In this document: one piece after another, positions 54,021 to 63,376 of the stretch
Position numbering within the stretch: position 1 is the stretch's first letter
How the letters are laid out: each line of letters starts with the position of its first letter
Assembly: GCA_965223835.1 (NCBI GenBank)
Contig: CBDCXQ010000001.1
Coordinates: forward strand, 2,728,001 to 2,792,000
DNA length: 64,000 bases
Source of the DNA: CAVYXZ01 sp965223835
Lineage (GTDB): Bacteria; Chloroflexota; Anaerolineae; Aggregatilineales; Phototrophicaceae
Direction: 5' to 3'
The notes under the pieces: generated by a model
Seen by the model: the letters and a program-made list of their open reading frames with translations, nothing else
What the model was told of the DNA's origin: nothing
The model's database searches: none
Made by a program: the position numbers and the translations under genes

Positions 54021-55361
54021 CTACCCCTTGTGCGCCGCTTTTCTCGCCAGCAACCGCTGCACATCGTCAGCTTGCTGCTGCACTGCCGCTGCATAGTCAA
54101 CCGTTTGCCATTCACAGTCCCTTAATAGCCATTGACCATCAACCATCGAATCCGTGACCTGCAATCCGTTAACACTATAAACCAACGCTGTAAACGGGTC
54201 ATTTGTGGGCAACGGCGACCAGCCAATCCCTGTCTTATCGAGCATAATCAAATCAGCTTTTTTTCCAGGGGCCAGCTCACCAATCTCATCTTCAAGACCC
54301 AGTGCCCGTGCACCGCCTGCGGTCGCCATCTCCAGCACATCACGGGCGGGCAATGCACCCGGCTGCTGCTCCCGAAAACTAGCCAACTTTGCTAACGTCC
54401 GCATCTCACTAAACAAGTCATAGTCATTGTTGTTGCAGACATTATCAGTCCCAATTGCGATATTGATACCAGCATAGCGCATCCCGACCATCGGCGCGGC
54501 TTCCGATCCGGCCCGCATACAGGCACTCGCTGCTATGACTGCCGTAAATGGGCGCTGTCCTAATAGTTGCCAATCTGCTTCTGGAATGGTAATCGAATGG
54601 GCCGCTATCACTGGCTGATCCAGCATATTCAGCGCATCCAGCTTGGCGACCGCGCTCATCTCAAACTCGCTTAAGCAAAACCGATCTTCCTCGCCAGTTG
54701 TCGACAGGTGGATATGCATCCCAACCTGATACTTCTCTGCCAGGATTCGTTCAGCCGCCATCATCTCCAGCGAATTATCGACAAAAAAGGCATGGGGTCC
54801 AATCCAACCTTTGATGCGGGTGTTATCCCGTGTTCCCATGTCTTCCAGAAATGCCTCCAACGCTGTCAGTTCTTGCTGACGTGCCATCGGATCGCCCAGT
54901 TCAACAACACCATATGCCAGCGCTGCCCGCAGGCCACTCTGCTCCACCACCGGAATAATCTGGTCCATATAGAAATATTGGTCGGCAAAGGTCGTCGTCC
55001 CGGTGCGGATCATTTCGGCACAGGCAATCGTTACCGCCGCTGGAACCATATCTGCTGTCATAACCAGTTCCAGTGCACGAATTGAGTCATACCAGCCATC
55101 CAATGTAAACAACGATACCCCTTCCGCTAGACCCCGAAATAGCGTCATCGGTGTATGGGTATGGGCATTCACCAACCCCGGCATGATGAGTCGATTTGTA
55201 CAGTCAATGCGTTCATCGTAATGACGATTTGCCGACAAATCTGCAACGTCACCAACGTCACTAATTCGATCATTTTCGATCAGGACGTAGCCGCGATCAT
55301 AAATCCAATCCGCCTGGCCCAGGCATAAAACCTGACCACCCTCTAATAATGTTGTTGCCAT
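54021..55361 (-). CDS. Amidohydrolase, MTA/SAH-deaminase-like
   Basis: The 446-residue metal-dependent deaminase has PGLVNAHTHTPMTLFRGLAEG (His67, His69), MHIHLSTTGEE (His218), VIAAHSITIP (His255) and IGTDNVCNNND (Asp306), so all metal ligands are present. It resembles the adenosine-type deaminases MTA/SAH/guanine/cytosine; the segment before Asp306 differs from the second copy at 62057, so specificity may differ. ATG 55361 has AGGAG 5 bases upstream; an upstream GTG is less likely. Divergent from the nucleoside-uptake operon. Confidence 0.87.
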   Translation of the reverse strand: MATTLLEGGQVLCLGQADWIYDRGYVLIENDRISDVGDVADLSANRHYDERIDCTNRLIMPGLVNAHTHTPMTLFRGLAEGVSLFTLDGWYDSIRALELVMTADMVPAAVTIACAEMIRTGTTTFADQYFYMDQIIPVVEQSGLRAALAYGVVELGDPMARQQELTALEAFLEDMGTRDNTRIKGWIGPHAFFVDNSLEMMAAERILAEKYQVGMHIHLSTTGEEDRFCLSEFEMSAVAKLDALNMLDQPVIAAHSITIPEADWQLLGQRPFTAVIAASACMRAGSEAAPMVGMRYAGINIAIGTDNVCNNNDYDLFSEMRTLAKLASFREQQPGALPARDVLEMATAGGARALGLEDEIGELAPGKKADLIMLDKTGIGWSPLPTNDPFTALVYSVNGLQVTDSMVDGQWLLRDCEWQTVDYAAAVQQQADDVQRLLARKAAHKG

Positions 55362-55520
55362 TGAAACTCCTATCACCTCGATGAGTTTACATCACTGTGA
55401 ATTTTTGCGTGAACATTTAAAGCACGCTAAACTGCAACAATTCTTGTTGAAAAATGCTATATCAATTTGGCAGCAATTCAACTATTTTCATGGACTATAT
55501 TGACTCAAGGAGTACATTCT

Positions 55521-56621
55521 ATGAAGAAGTCCATCAGTTTACTACTCATTATCATGATGTTGCTGGCAATCTCCATCAGCGCTGTCGCCGCCCAGGACGA
55601 TGATATGGTTGATGCCTGTTCCGCACCAATGGACGAAGAGCCAATGGAAGCACCAGATAACAGCGACATGAGCTTCGAAATTATCCTGCCTAACCCGCGT
55701 GGTGACCGTTCCTTTATCGACTCGGCGGCTGCTGGAGCCGAACGGGCTATCGAAGAGTTGGGCGTTGAAGGCGTTATCATCGAGACTCAGGGCGTTCAGG
55801 AACATGATGCTGCTGTACGCCGCGCCGTCCAGGATGAACCGAATCTGGTCATTACCATCGCGGTTGATTCCGCTACGATACAGGAAATCGTTGAGGAATT
55901 CCCGGATCAACTGTTCGGTGCTCAGGAAACCTTCTTTTTCCCCGAACCGCCTGAACTCGATAATTTGGCCCTCTTTAATATTCTGACCCACGAAAATAGT
56001 TACCTTGCAGGGGTCGCTGCCGGGATGCTCACCCGCACCAAGACCGTCGGTGCCGTCGGCGGTGATGACACCCCTGGCATCAATCTCTTCATTGTCGGTT
56101 TTGAAGAAGGCGTTCTGTCGGTTTGCGAAGACTGCCAATTAGTGCGCAGCTATGTGGGCGACTTCTCCGACCCAGTGACTGCCAAAGAACAGGCGTTGAC
56201 TCTGTTCGATCAGGGCGCTGACATTCTCTATCAAGTTGCTGGACGCAGTGGCGAAGGCGTGCTCCAGGCAGCGGAAGAAACCGGGAATTTCGCCATCGGT
56301 GTCGACAGCAATCAAGATGATCTGTATCCCGGCACGATTATCGTCTCGGCAATGAAGCGAGTCGATAATGCCGTGTTCTCGTTTGTCGAGAGCGTCGTCA
56401 ACGACACCTATACACCCGGTGTGACTACCGTCGGCATGGCAGAAGGTTTCGCGGGTCTGAGCTGGGACGAGGGCATTTGCTCCCGTACCTTTGATGAGAA
56501 TGGGCCTGAAGACCTGGTAGAAAAGCTGCCAGAAGTTCGAGCCGCCATCGCCGAAGCCCGTGAAATGATATTAAATGGTGATCTGGTCGTCACCAATGCC
56601 CTGGAATTGGCTTCAGAATAA
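55521..56621 (+). CDS. BMP-family nucleoside-binding protein of an ABC importer
   Basis: The 366-residue exported binding protein has a signal peptide (1-24, ending AVAA). The PnrA/Med family fold is shown by SFIDSAAAGAERAIEE, TVGAVGGDDTPGIN, DILYQVAGRSGEGVLQAA and GVDSNQDDLYPGTI. BMP proteins bind purine nucleosides. No lipobox Cys is present at the signal end, unusual for a single-membrane bacterium; the nearest Cys is residue 33. The start is set by AGGAG 8 bases before ATG 55521. The importer genes follow. Confidence 0.92.
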   Translation: MKKSISLLLIIMMLLAISISAVAAQDDDMVDACSAPMDEEPMEAPDNSDMSFEIILPNPRGDRSFIDSAAAGAERAIEELGVEGVIIETQGVQEHDAAVRRAVQDEPNLVITIAVDSATIQEIVEEFPDQLFGAQETFFFPEPPELDNLALFNILTHENSYLAGVAAGMLTRTKTVGAVGGDDTPGINLFIVGFEEGVLSVCEDCQLVRSYVGDFSDPVTAKEQALTLFDQGADILYQVAGRSGEGVLQAAEETGNFAIGVDSNQDDLYPGTIIVSAMKRVDNAVFSFVESVVNDTYTPGVTTVGMAEGFAGLSWDEGICSRTFDENGPEDLVEKLPEVRAAIAEAREMILNGDLVVTNALELASE

Positions 56622-56634
56622 ACGAAACGACTAT

Positions 56635-56662
56635 GGGGTGGCTCATGGTTAGTCACCCCTTT
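56635..56662 (+). terminator. Attenuator-like hairpin between binding protein and ATPase genes
   Basis: GGGGTGGC (56635-56642) pairs with GTCACCCC (56652-56659) with one wobble and a 9-base loop, followed by only TTT. A leaky terminator here would give more binding protein than transporter, a common arrangement. Confidence 0.55.
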
Positions 56663-56674
56663 CAGGCAAACGTC

Positions 56675-58204
56675 ATGACCCTCGCAGTTGACATGCGGAA
56701 TATTCGCAAATTTTTCCCTTCATCACAGGTCTTAGCGGCAAATAACGTCAATTTTCAGGTTGCATCAGGTGAGGTCCACGCCCTGGTGGGCGAGAATGGG
56801 GCCGGTAAAACAACCCTGATGAACATTCTCTATGGACTGGTCCTGCCAGATACGGGCGAAATCATCATCAATGGTCAACCGGTTCGGATCGCACATCCCA
56901 ATGACGCCATTGATGCTGGTATCGGGATGGTGCACCAACATTTCAAATTGATCCCATCGTTTAGCATTGCCGAGAATATTATGCTGGGCATTGAGCCGAA
57001 CAGCCTGGGCTTTATTAACGGCAAAAATGAGGCTGAAATCGTCCGTCAGCTGGCAGATAGTTTTGGCTTACCAGTTGATCCCAACGCCGTTATTGCCGAT
57101 ATATCGGTGGGAATGCAACAGCGCGTCGAAATTCTCAAAACGCTGCAACGCAACGCCCAGATCCTGATACTGGATGAGCCAACAGCAGTGCTTACCCCTC
57201 AGGAAGTTAAAGAGCTATATACAGTCATTCGGCGTCTCGCTGACGACGGTCGCACCGTCATTTTAATCACCCACAAACTCCTCGAGGTGAAAGAGGTTGC
57301 GGACCGGGTCAGTGTGATGCGCCGCGGCGAGCTAATTGCGACACACAACGTTGCCGATGTAACCATCCGTGACATGGCGAATCTCATGGTAGGCCGTGAG
57401 GTAATTTTGCAGGTTGATAAATCCGAGGCGAAACCATCAGAAACCGTGCTTGAAGTCGAAGATTTGCTCGTCGCCGGCGTTGGTGGTATCCCAGCGGTTT
57501 TTGGCGTGAGCTTCGAAGTACGCGCCGGAGAGATTCTGGGACTCGCTGGCGTCAGTGGCAATGGACAGACTGAACTCATCGAAGCGATAACTGGCCTGCG
57601 CCCCACTGATGGCGGTCGAGTTCGCCTGTCGGGAGTGGATATTACCAAGTCACCGGTGCGCCAGCGACGAGAACAGGGTATGGCCCATATCCCGGAAGAT
57701 CGCATGACAATGGGTCTCAATCTACAAACCAACCTGGATGAGAATGTCGTTGTTACCAATTATGAACATGCGCCTTACTCGCAACGTGGCATCTTTCGCT
57801 TTAGGGCCATCCGTGACCTGGCCCGCCGCATCATCGAGCGCTTCGATGTCCGCTCAGCCCGTGTCGGCGATGAGATCAATACGCTCTCCGGTGGCAACCT
57901 GCAAAAAATTGTTCTGGGCCGCGAGCTGGATGGCGACCCCCGGCTGATTATTGCCAATCAGCCTACGCGGGGCCTTGACGTGGGGAGTATCGAATTCGTC
58001 CACAAAACACTGGTCCAGGAGCGCGATAGCGGTGCAGCTGTTCTCCTGATCTCAGTGGAACTTGATGAGATTTTTTCACTCAGTGATCGAATTGCCGTCA
58101 TGTTTGAAGGACGAATTATGGGTGTGCTCGACATCGCCGACGCCACCGAGGAAAATGTCGGTCTGCTAATGGCGGGCAGTACGATTGAGGAGGTCATAAT
58201 ATGA
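56675..58204 (+). CDS. Nucleoside ABC importer, tandem ATPase
   Basis: The 509-residue RbsA/NupO-type ATPase has two nucleotide domains. First: GENGAGKTTL (39-48), a signature-like SVGMQQRVEI and LILDEPTAVLTPQE. Second: a degenerate Walker A GVSGNGQTEL, intact LSGGNLQKIVLGREL and IANQPTRGLDVGS. Such asymmetry is normal for this class. ATG 56675 is chosen because earlier ATGs (56633, 56645) fall in the hairpin. Overlaps the permease gene by 4 bases. Confidence 0.93.
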   Translation: MTLAVDMRNIRKFFPSSQVLAANNVNFQVASGEVHALVGENGAGKTTLMNILYGLVLPDTGEIIINGQPVRIAHPNDAIDAGIGMVHQHFKLIPSFSIAENIMLGIEPNSLGFINGKNEAEIVRQLADSFGLPVDPNAVIADISVGMQQRVEILKTLQRNAQILILDEPTAVLTPQEVKELYTVIRRLADDGRTVILITHKLLEVKEVADRVSVMRRGELIATHNVADVTIRDMANLMVGREVILQVDKSEAKPSETVLEVEDLLVAGVGGIPAVFGVSFEVRAGEILGLAGVSGNGQTELIEAITGLRPTDGGRVRLSGVDITKSPVRQRREQGMAHIPEDRMTMGLNLQTNLDENVVVTNYEHAPYSQRGIFRFRAIRDLARRIIERFDVRSARVGDEINTLSGGNLQKIVLGRELDGDPRLIIANQPTRGLDVGSIEFVHKTLVQERDSGAAVLLISVELDEIFSLSDRIAVMFEGRIMGVLDIADATEENVGLLMAGSTIEEVII

Positions 58205-59469
58205 CCCAGCGCCTGCGCCAGATACTTGAGGGAGCCACCTTTCCGATCCTGGCGATCATACTTGGCCTGGCAGTGAGCAGCTTGTTTGTCATTATGGCTG
58301 GCAAAGAACCTGCACCGACATACGCGTTGATGTTCTGTGAGGGTTTTGGCTCACGCGGTTGCGAAACCTTCAGCCATTTACTGATCGTACCTGTTGAAGA
58401 TGAAGACACAGGCGAAATTGTGCGCCACTTCGCACCGACCTATGGCGAGAGGGGCCACAAACTCGCCATCGTCTTAGAACGCGCTACACCGTTGATCTTG
58501 ACTGCGCTGGCAGCAACCGTCGCGTTTAAGGCCGGGATGTTCAGTATTGGCATGGACGGCCAGCTAAATCTCGGCGCACTCACGGCGGTCTTTATTGGTT
58601 ATTGGCTCCCCGATCAGATTTACCTTTTGACCAGCTCCACACCGGATACTGCGGCGGGTCCGCTGTTGTTTCTGATGCGTCTGACAATGCCAACGATTGC
58701 AATCATACTGGCAATGATGGTAGGAGCAGCCTATTCGTGGATTGCCGGGTATCTCAAGGTGAAACTGAACGTCAACGAATTGATTAGCACGATTATCCTG
58801 AACGCGATTGCGGTGCAATTTGTCGCCTACATGATTAACTTCCCGATGCGGGCTGACTTTAACAATATCGCACGCAGCCGCACCATTGACGACACTGCCT
58901 GGCTAACGCCGTTTACCCGCGCTTTATTCAGCGACGTTGACTGGTTCAAAGGGTCTCGCCTGGGAATCGGCCTCTTGATCGCTTTGGTGGCCGGTTTCAT
59001 CATCTGGTTCTATCTCAACCGCACCACCGCTGGTTACGAACAACGTATGACGCAAGGTTCACAATTATTTGCGCGTTTCGGCGGCATCCCATCGGAAAAA
59101 GCGGCACTCCGGGCCATGTTGATTAGCGGCGCACTGAGTGGCCTCGCGGGTGCAATGATGATCCTGGGCGTCGAACGACGCGTTGTTGATGGCTTCGCGC
59201 TCAGTGGGGTTGGTTTTAATGGGGTGCTGGTTGCGATTCTGGCGCGCGAGTCGATTGTGGGCATCATGCTGGTTGCCAGCCTGTTCGCCGGGCTGCAACA
59301 GGGCGCGATCAATCTGCAATTTGCCGACCTACCCCGCCAGCTTGGGGGAATGATTATTGGCTTCATGATTTTATTCACATCGATGGAAACTTTCTTCCGC
59401 GAGAATCTCACGCGGCTGCGAGTGCGCCTCTCCAGTCGCCAAATGCCCCAACCGGAAGGCGGCGACTGA
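58201..59469 (+). CDS. Nucleoside ABC importer permease 1
   Basis: The 422-residue NupP-type permease has about nine membrane helices. It shows AFKAGMFSIGMDGQLNLGAL, KLNVNELISTIILNAIAV and ISGALSGLAGAMMILGVERR, with GFNGVLVAILARESIVGI near the end. An external loop of about 45 residues (about 40-85) is inserted after the first helix. Pairs with the next permease. Confidence 0.92.
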   Translation: MTQRLRQILEGATFPILAIILGLAVSSLFVIMAGKEPAPTYALMFCEGFGSRGCETFSHLLIVPVEDEDTGEIVRHFAPTYGERGHKLAIVLERATPLILTALAATVAFKAGMFSIGMDGQLNLGALTAVFIGYWLPDQIYLLTSSTPDTAAGPLLFLMRLTMPTIAIILAMMVGAAYSWIAGYLKVKLNVNELISTIILNAIAVQFVAYMINFPMRADFNNIARSRTIDDTAWLTPFTRALFSDVDWFKGSRLGIGLLIALVAGFIIWFYLNRTTAGYEQRMTQGSQLFARFGGIPSEKAALRAMLISGALSGLAGAMMILGVERRVVDGFALSGVGFNGVLVAILARESIVGIMLVASLFAGLQQGAINLQFADLPRQLGGMIIGFMILFTSMETFFRENLTRLRVRLSSRQMPQPEGGD

Positions 59470-59470
59470 C

Positions 59471-60538
59471 ATGCTCGATTTATTGAATTCCTATCATCGC
59501 CAATTGCGACTGGCGGGTATTATCATCGGCCTGCTCATTCTGATTGGATTCGTGTTCGGTTTGCCGCCCACTCTGGTTCAGAGCAGCATTCGACTAGCCA
59601 CGCCGTTTGTGCTGGGTTCACTCGGCGCGTTGATTGCCAGTCGCGCTGGAGTCTTGAATCTGGCAATCGAGGGCAAGATGCTGCTGGGTTCATTTATCGC
59701 CGTCGCGGTCCTGTTCCAGACCGGCTATAACCCGATTGTGGGCGTCATCGCTGCGACCGTTGCAGGTGGTATTCTTGGGACAATCTTTGCCATACTCTAT
59801 CTGCGTATTCGCATCAATCTGATTATTCTGGCGCTGGCGGTTAATCTGTTAATCGCTGAAGGCACCGTCTTTTTCATGCGCACGAGCTACGGTGTCTTCG
59901 GCACCCTGGCCGACCCCAGCATTAAGGGCTTGCCAACCATTCACCTGCCCCTCATCAAAGACATCCCAATTATCGGCCCGTTGCTCAGTGGCTACAATAT
60001 CATTGTTTACATCAGCTGGCTGATGGTGGCACTGGTCTGGTTAGTGCTGTTCCACACCCAGTTTGGCCGTCATATTCGTGCAGTGGGTGAGAACAAAGCA
60101 GCCGCAGAATCAGTTGGCATTAATGTCACCCGCGTGCAAATCTTCGCCCTGACGCTCAGCGGTATGTTAGCCGGCATGGCCGGATCATTCCTGTCGATTG
60201 GTGTTCTCAGTCAGTTCCTGGAAAATATGTCTGCCGGGCGCGGCTGGATCTCGATCACCGTTTCATTGTTCGCCTTCGAACATCCGATTGCGGCCTTTTT
60301 CACTGCGCTCTTTTTCGGTTTTGCCGAAGCACTCTCAAACTTCATTCAAGCCCAACCGGACCTTAATCTGCCAAGCGACCTGGTGTTAGCGCTGCCGCAA
60401 ATCGCAACGATTGCTGCGCTGGTGTTAGTCGCGTTGCGTATCCGAGCCGCAGAACTCATGAAACGCCGCAATTTTGTCGCCCAGTTTGGGCAAGAAATTA
60501 AGAACCTCAAGAATACTGTAACCGCCAGCGGAGATTAA
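59471..60538 (+). CDS. Nucleoside ABC importer permease 2
   Basis: The 355-residue NupQ-type permease has about nine membrane helices. It shows ASRAGVLNLAIEGKMLLGSF, LGTIFAILYLRIRINLIILA, HIRAVGENKAAAESVGINV and LSGMLAGMAGSFLSIG. It begins one base after the first permease stop, completing binding protein, ATPase and two permeases. Confidence 0.92.
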   Translation: MLDLLNSYHRQLRLAGIIIGLLILIGFVFGLPPTLVQSSIRLATPFVLGSLGALIASRAGVLNLAIEGKMLLGSFIAVAVLFQTGYNPIVGVIAATVAGGILGTIFAILYLRIRINLIILALAVNLLIAEGTVFFMRTSYGVFGTLADPSIKGLPTIHLPLIKDIPIIGPLLSGYNIIVYISWLMVALVWLVLFHTQFGRHIRAVGENKAAAESVGINVTRVQIFALTLSGMLAGMAGSFLSIGVLSQFLENMSAGRGWISITVSLFAFEHPIAAFFTALFFGFAEALSNFIQAQPDLNLPSDLVLALPQIATIAALVLVALRIRAAELMKRRNFVAQFGQEIKNLKNTVTASGD

Positions 60539-60540
60539 AT

Positions 60541-61116
60541 ATGGCACCACCCCACCACTCTGAAGACCCCTGGACCCGCGTTCGCACGATCCATGATTTT
60601 CCAGCCGACGAGATCATTTCAGCACTGCAAAAAGAGATCCGACGCGGCCACACCGAAAACGCTGCGCTACTCGCCTATGAAATGCTCATCACCAGCCCGG
60701 AACTAGAGGCTTATCTCTGGGGTCGCTTACAGGTTATCTCGGTTGAAGACATTGGCTATGGCAAACTCAATGCACCCATCTTGATCGAAACACTATTTCA
60801 GATGCACCAGCGCGTACCCCGCCCACGCGGCGACCGCTATTTATTCGCCATTCATGCTGTGCGCGTTCTCTGCCAGAGTCAAAAAGAGCGCGGCAGTGAT
60901 GATCTCCTGAACTGGATTAGCCGCATGGTGCATGAGCAAGGCCTGCGACCTGAAATCCCGGATTATGCCCTCGATATGCATACGCAACGCGGTCAGACCA
61001 TGGGCCGGGGCTACGAACATTTCCTGAACGAAGCATCCCAGGTCGCCCCAGAAATCCCAGATCGTGATACAACCTACCGTGATCGACTGATCGCCCTTAC
61101 CGAAAAATCGAGCTAA
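60541..61116 (+). CDS. RarA/MgsA C-terminal-domain-like helical protein
   Basis: The 191-residue protein has no ATPase motif. DEIISALQKEIRRGHTENAA, YLWGRLQVISVEDIGYG and PRGDRYLFAIHAVRVLCQS resemble the C-terminal helical and oligomerisation domain of RarA/MgsA AAA+ clamp-loader-like ATPases, whose equivalent reads SEDIG. Here the domain stands alone in a nucleoside-uptake operon, 2 bases after the permease. Its job in this context is unknown. Confidence 0.6.
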   Translation: MAPPHHSEDPWTRVRTIHDFPADEIISALQKEIRRGHTENAALLAYEMLITSPELEAYLWGRLQVISVEDIGYGKLNAPILIETLFQMHQRVPRPRGDRYLFAIHAVRVLCQSQKERGSDDLLNWISRMVHEQGLRPEIPDYALDMHTQRGQTMGRGYEHFLNEASQVAPEIPDRDTTYRDRLIALTEKSS

Positions 61117-61119
61117 TTG

Positions 61120-62070
61120 ATGCGCTTGCTTATTGACACGGACGCCGGCGTTGACGATGCTCATGCGATCATGATGGCATTGGCGCAGCCAAATGTCGAA
61201 GTGACTGCCCTGACCACCGTCACTGGTAACATTCATGTTGATTATGTCAATCGTAATGTGTTTACCATTCTCGACGTCATGCAGCAGGACGTGCCAGTCT
61301 ATCAAGGGGCAACCCAGCCGCTCATTCACGATTGGGAGTGGGAAACGGAAGAATTTCATGGCACAGATGGCCTGGGCGATTGGCCGGAACGCCCACCTTC
61401 ACAACGCCAAATCGAAGCCGAGCATGGTGTGCTGGCGCTCTTACGGCTGGCGAATACTTTCCCCGGCGAACTCACGGTAGTCGCTTTGGGTCCAATGACC
61501 AACATCGCCTTAGCCCTACGGCTGGACCCGATATTGCCCGAAAAAGTTAAGCAGTTGGTCTTCATGGGCGGAACCATCGCTGCACACGGTAATACGCGCA
61601 TTCCTACGGCTGAGTTCAATATCTACTGTGACCCGGAAGCCGCTTACATAACATTGCAGGCTTTCACAACAGCATACATGATTTCATGGGAAACAACCTT
61701 GCAGCACCCGCTGGACTGGGAACGTTTTGCAGCGCTGATCAATCTACCGGGTGAGCGTGCCCGATTCTTCGCGGCAACCAACAGCAAGATGTTAAGCTAC
61801 CTGAAAAGTGGCCGCGCCAGCAGTGTTAATTTCCTGCTCCCCGACCCGCTGGCAATGGCAATCACCTTAAACCCAGATTTGATCCTGGCAAGTGAAAATC
61901 GGCGCGTCACCGTCGAACTCAATGGCACCCACACGCGAGGCCAGACCATCGTTGACTATACGAATTCAGGTCGCGCCGGACAAAATGTGCAGGTCATTAC
62001 ACAAATCGACATGGATGGCGTTTACGAGCTTTTCCGCCAGATGTTGGGAGCACCCCATGTTGATACGTAA
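61120..62070 (+). CDS. Inosine-uridine-preferring nucleoside hydrolase
   Basis: The 316-residue enzyme starts RLLIDTDAGVDDAHAIMMAL, with the calcium-binding DTDxGxDD motif at about 6-13. LTTVTGNIHVDYVNRN, VALGPMTNIALALRLDP, VFMGGTIAAHGN and AEFNIYCDPEAA follow. It cleaves the N-glycosidic bond of imported nucleosides. ATG 61120 is preferred to the adjacent TTG. It overlaps the next gene by 14 bases. Confidence 0.94.
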   Translation: MRLLIDTDAGVDDAHAIMMALAQPNVEVTALTTVTGNIHVDYVNRNVFTILDVMQQDVPVYQGATQPLIHDWEWETEEFHGTDGLGDWPERPPSQRQIEAEHGVLALLRLANTFPGELTVVALGPMTNIALALRLDPILPEKVKQLVFMGGTIAAHGNTRIPTAEFNIYCDPEAAYITLQAFTTAYMISWETTLQHPLDWERFAALINLPGERARFFAATNSKMLSYLKSGRASSVNFLLPDPLAMAITLNPDLILASENRRVTVELNGTHTRGQTIVDYTNSGRAGQNVQVITQIDMDGVYELFRQMLGAPHVDT

Positions 62071-63376
62071 CTGCCATGTCTTTCAACTTCACTCGAATAG
62101 CGCGACCATCCGCCGCAATCATGACATCTTGATAAACGGCCAGCGCATTGCGGCCATCCAACCAACTGGCATGGTCGACCCATCGCATTTTGCTCAGGTT
62201 ATCGACGCCAACGAGCAACTGGCGTTACCCGGCCTTATTAACACTCATGCTCACGTGCCGATGGCGATCTTCCGCGGACTGGCCGAAGATGTCTCGATTG
62301 AAAAGTGGTTTAATGAGTACATGTGGCCGCTGGAAAGCAACCTGCAACCGGAAGATGTCTACTGGGGGATGCAGCTTGGTCTCGCAGAGATGATTGAAGC
62401 TGGGGTCACAACCGTCGCCGATCACTATTTCTTCATGGACCGAGCCGCTGCCGCCGTTGAAAAAGCGGGAACCCGTGCCCTGCTGGGTTGGGCCATGTTC
62501 GGCAGCGATGGCCTGGAGAAGATCGACACAACTGGCGATTTCGTGCGCGAGTATCAAAACACTGCTCATGGGCGCATCACCACGATCATGGCACCCCATG
62601 CCCCCTACACCTGCGACGATGAATTTCTCAGGGCCAGCGCCCGTAAAGCTGAAGAACTGGGCGTCGGCATTCATATTCACGCTGCTGAGGAGATGGGACA
62701 GACTCGTGCCAGCCTGGAAAAACGCGGCATTACGCCCATTGAAGTCCTTAAAGAAACCGGCATTCTTGACCACCACACGATCATCGCGCATGGTTGTGGA
62801 TTGCTCCCAGCCGACATTGACCTGTTAGCAACCTATGATGCAGGCATCGCCTGTGCGCCCAAAACCTATCTCAAGCTGGCAATGGATATGACACCTGTGA
62901 CTCAACTCCGCGCCGCTGGTGTTGAAGTGGGTTTGGCGACTGATGGCCCGGTCAGTAATAATACTCTCGACATCTGGGAATCATTGCGGCTCATGGCGAT
63001 GCTGCAAAAAGACCGCAACCAGTCACCCGAAGTGATGACCATCCCAGAAGCGCTATATATTGCTACAGCGGGCAGCGCGGCTGTGCTGGGCATGGCCGAC
63101 CAGATCGGTATACTGGCAACCGGTTATCTGGCAGATATTATTCTGGTTGACCTCAATGGCCTGCATCACCAGCCACTACACAGCATCACCGCCAGCCTGG
63201 TCTACAATGTGCGGGCAAGCGATGTTCAAACCGTAATCATTGATGGTCAGGTAGTAATGCATAATCGGCAATTACGAACGCTCGACAAAGGTGAAATCAT
63301 CGCGCAGGTCAATGCCAGCATGGAACGCCTCGCCCAACGTCAGCCAGACCGCCGCATTCAAGTCTACAATCCCTGA
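62057..63376 (+). CDS. mtaD: MTA/SAH deaminase
   Basis: The 439-residue amidohydrolase has PGLINTHAHVPMAIFRGLAE (His64, His66), HIHAAEEMGQT (His208, Glu211), TIIAHGCGLL (His245) and LATDGPVSNNTLD (Asp296), the full metal and substrate set of the MtaD family. It deaminates methylthioadenosine, S-adenosylhomocysteine or adenosine. GGGAG lies 6 bases before ATG 62057, inside the end of the nucleoside hydrolase gene. Its 3' end overlaps the convergent mevalonate gene by 13 bases. Confidence 0.92.
   Translation: MLIRNCHVFQLHSNSATIRRNHDILINGQRIAAIQPTGMVDPSHFAQVIDANEQLALPGLINTHAHVPMAIFRGLAEDVSIEKWFNEYMWPLESNLQPEDVYWGMQLGLAEMIEAGVTTVADHYFFMDRAAAAVEKAGTRALLGWAMFGSDGLEKIDTTGDFVREYQNTAHGRITTIMAPHAPYTCDDEFLRASARKAEELGVGIHIHAAEEMGQTRASLEKRGITPIEVLKETGILDHHTIIAHGCGLLPADIDLLATYDAGIACAPKTYLKLAMDMTPVTQLRAAGVEVGLATDGPVSNNTLDIWESLRLMAMLQKDRNQSPEVMTIPEALYIATAGSAAVLGMADQIGILATGYLADIILVDLNGLHHQPLHSITASLVYNVRASDVQTVIIDGQVVMHNRQLRTLDKGEIIAQVNASMERLAQRQPDRRIQVYNP

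Noticed and set aside
55542..56138. Minus-strand frame of 198 codons inside the BMP gene
   Set aside because: Antisense to a conserved binding protein and without known motifs.
62225..62791. Minus-strand frame of 188 codons inside mtaD
   Set aside because: Antisense shadow; mtaD motifs on the plus strand are unambiguous.
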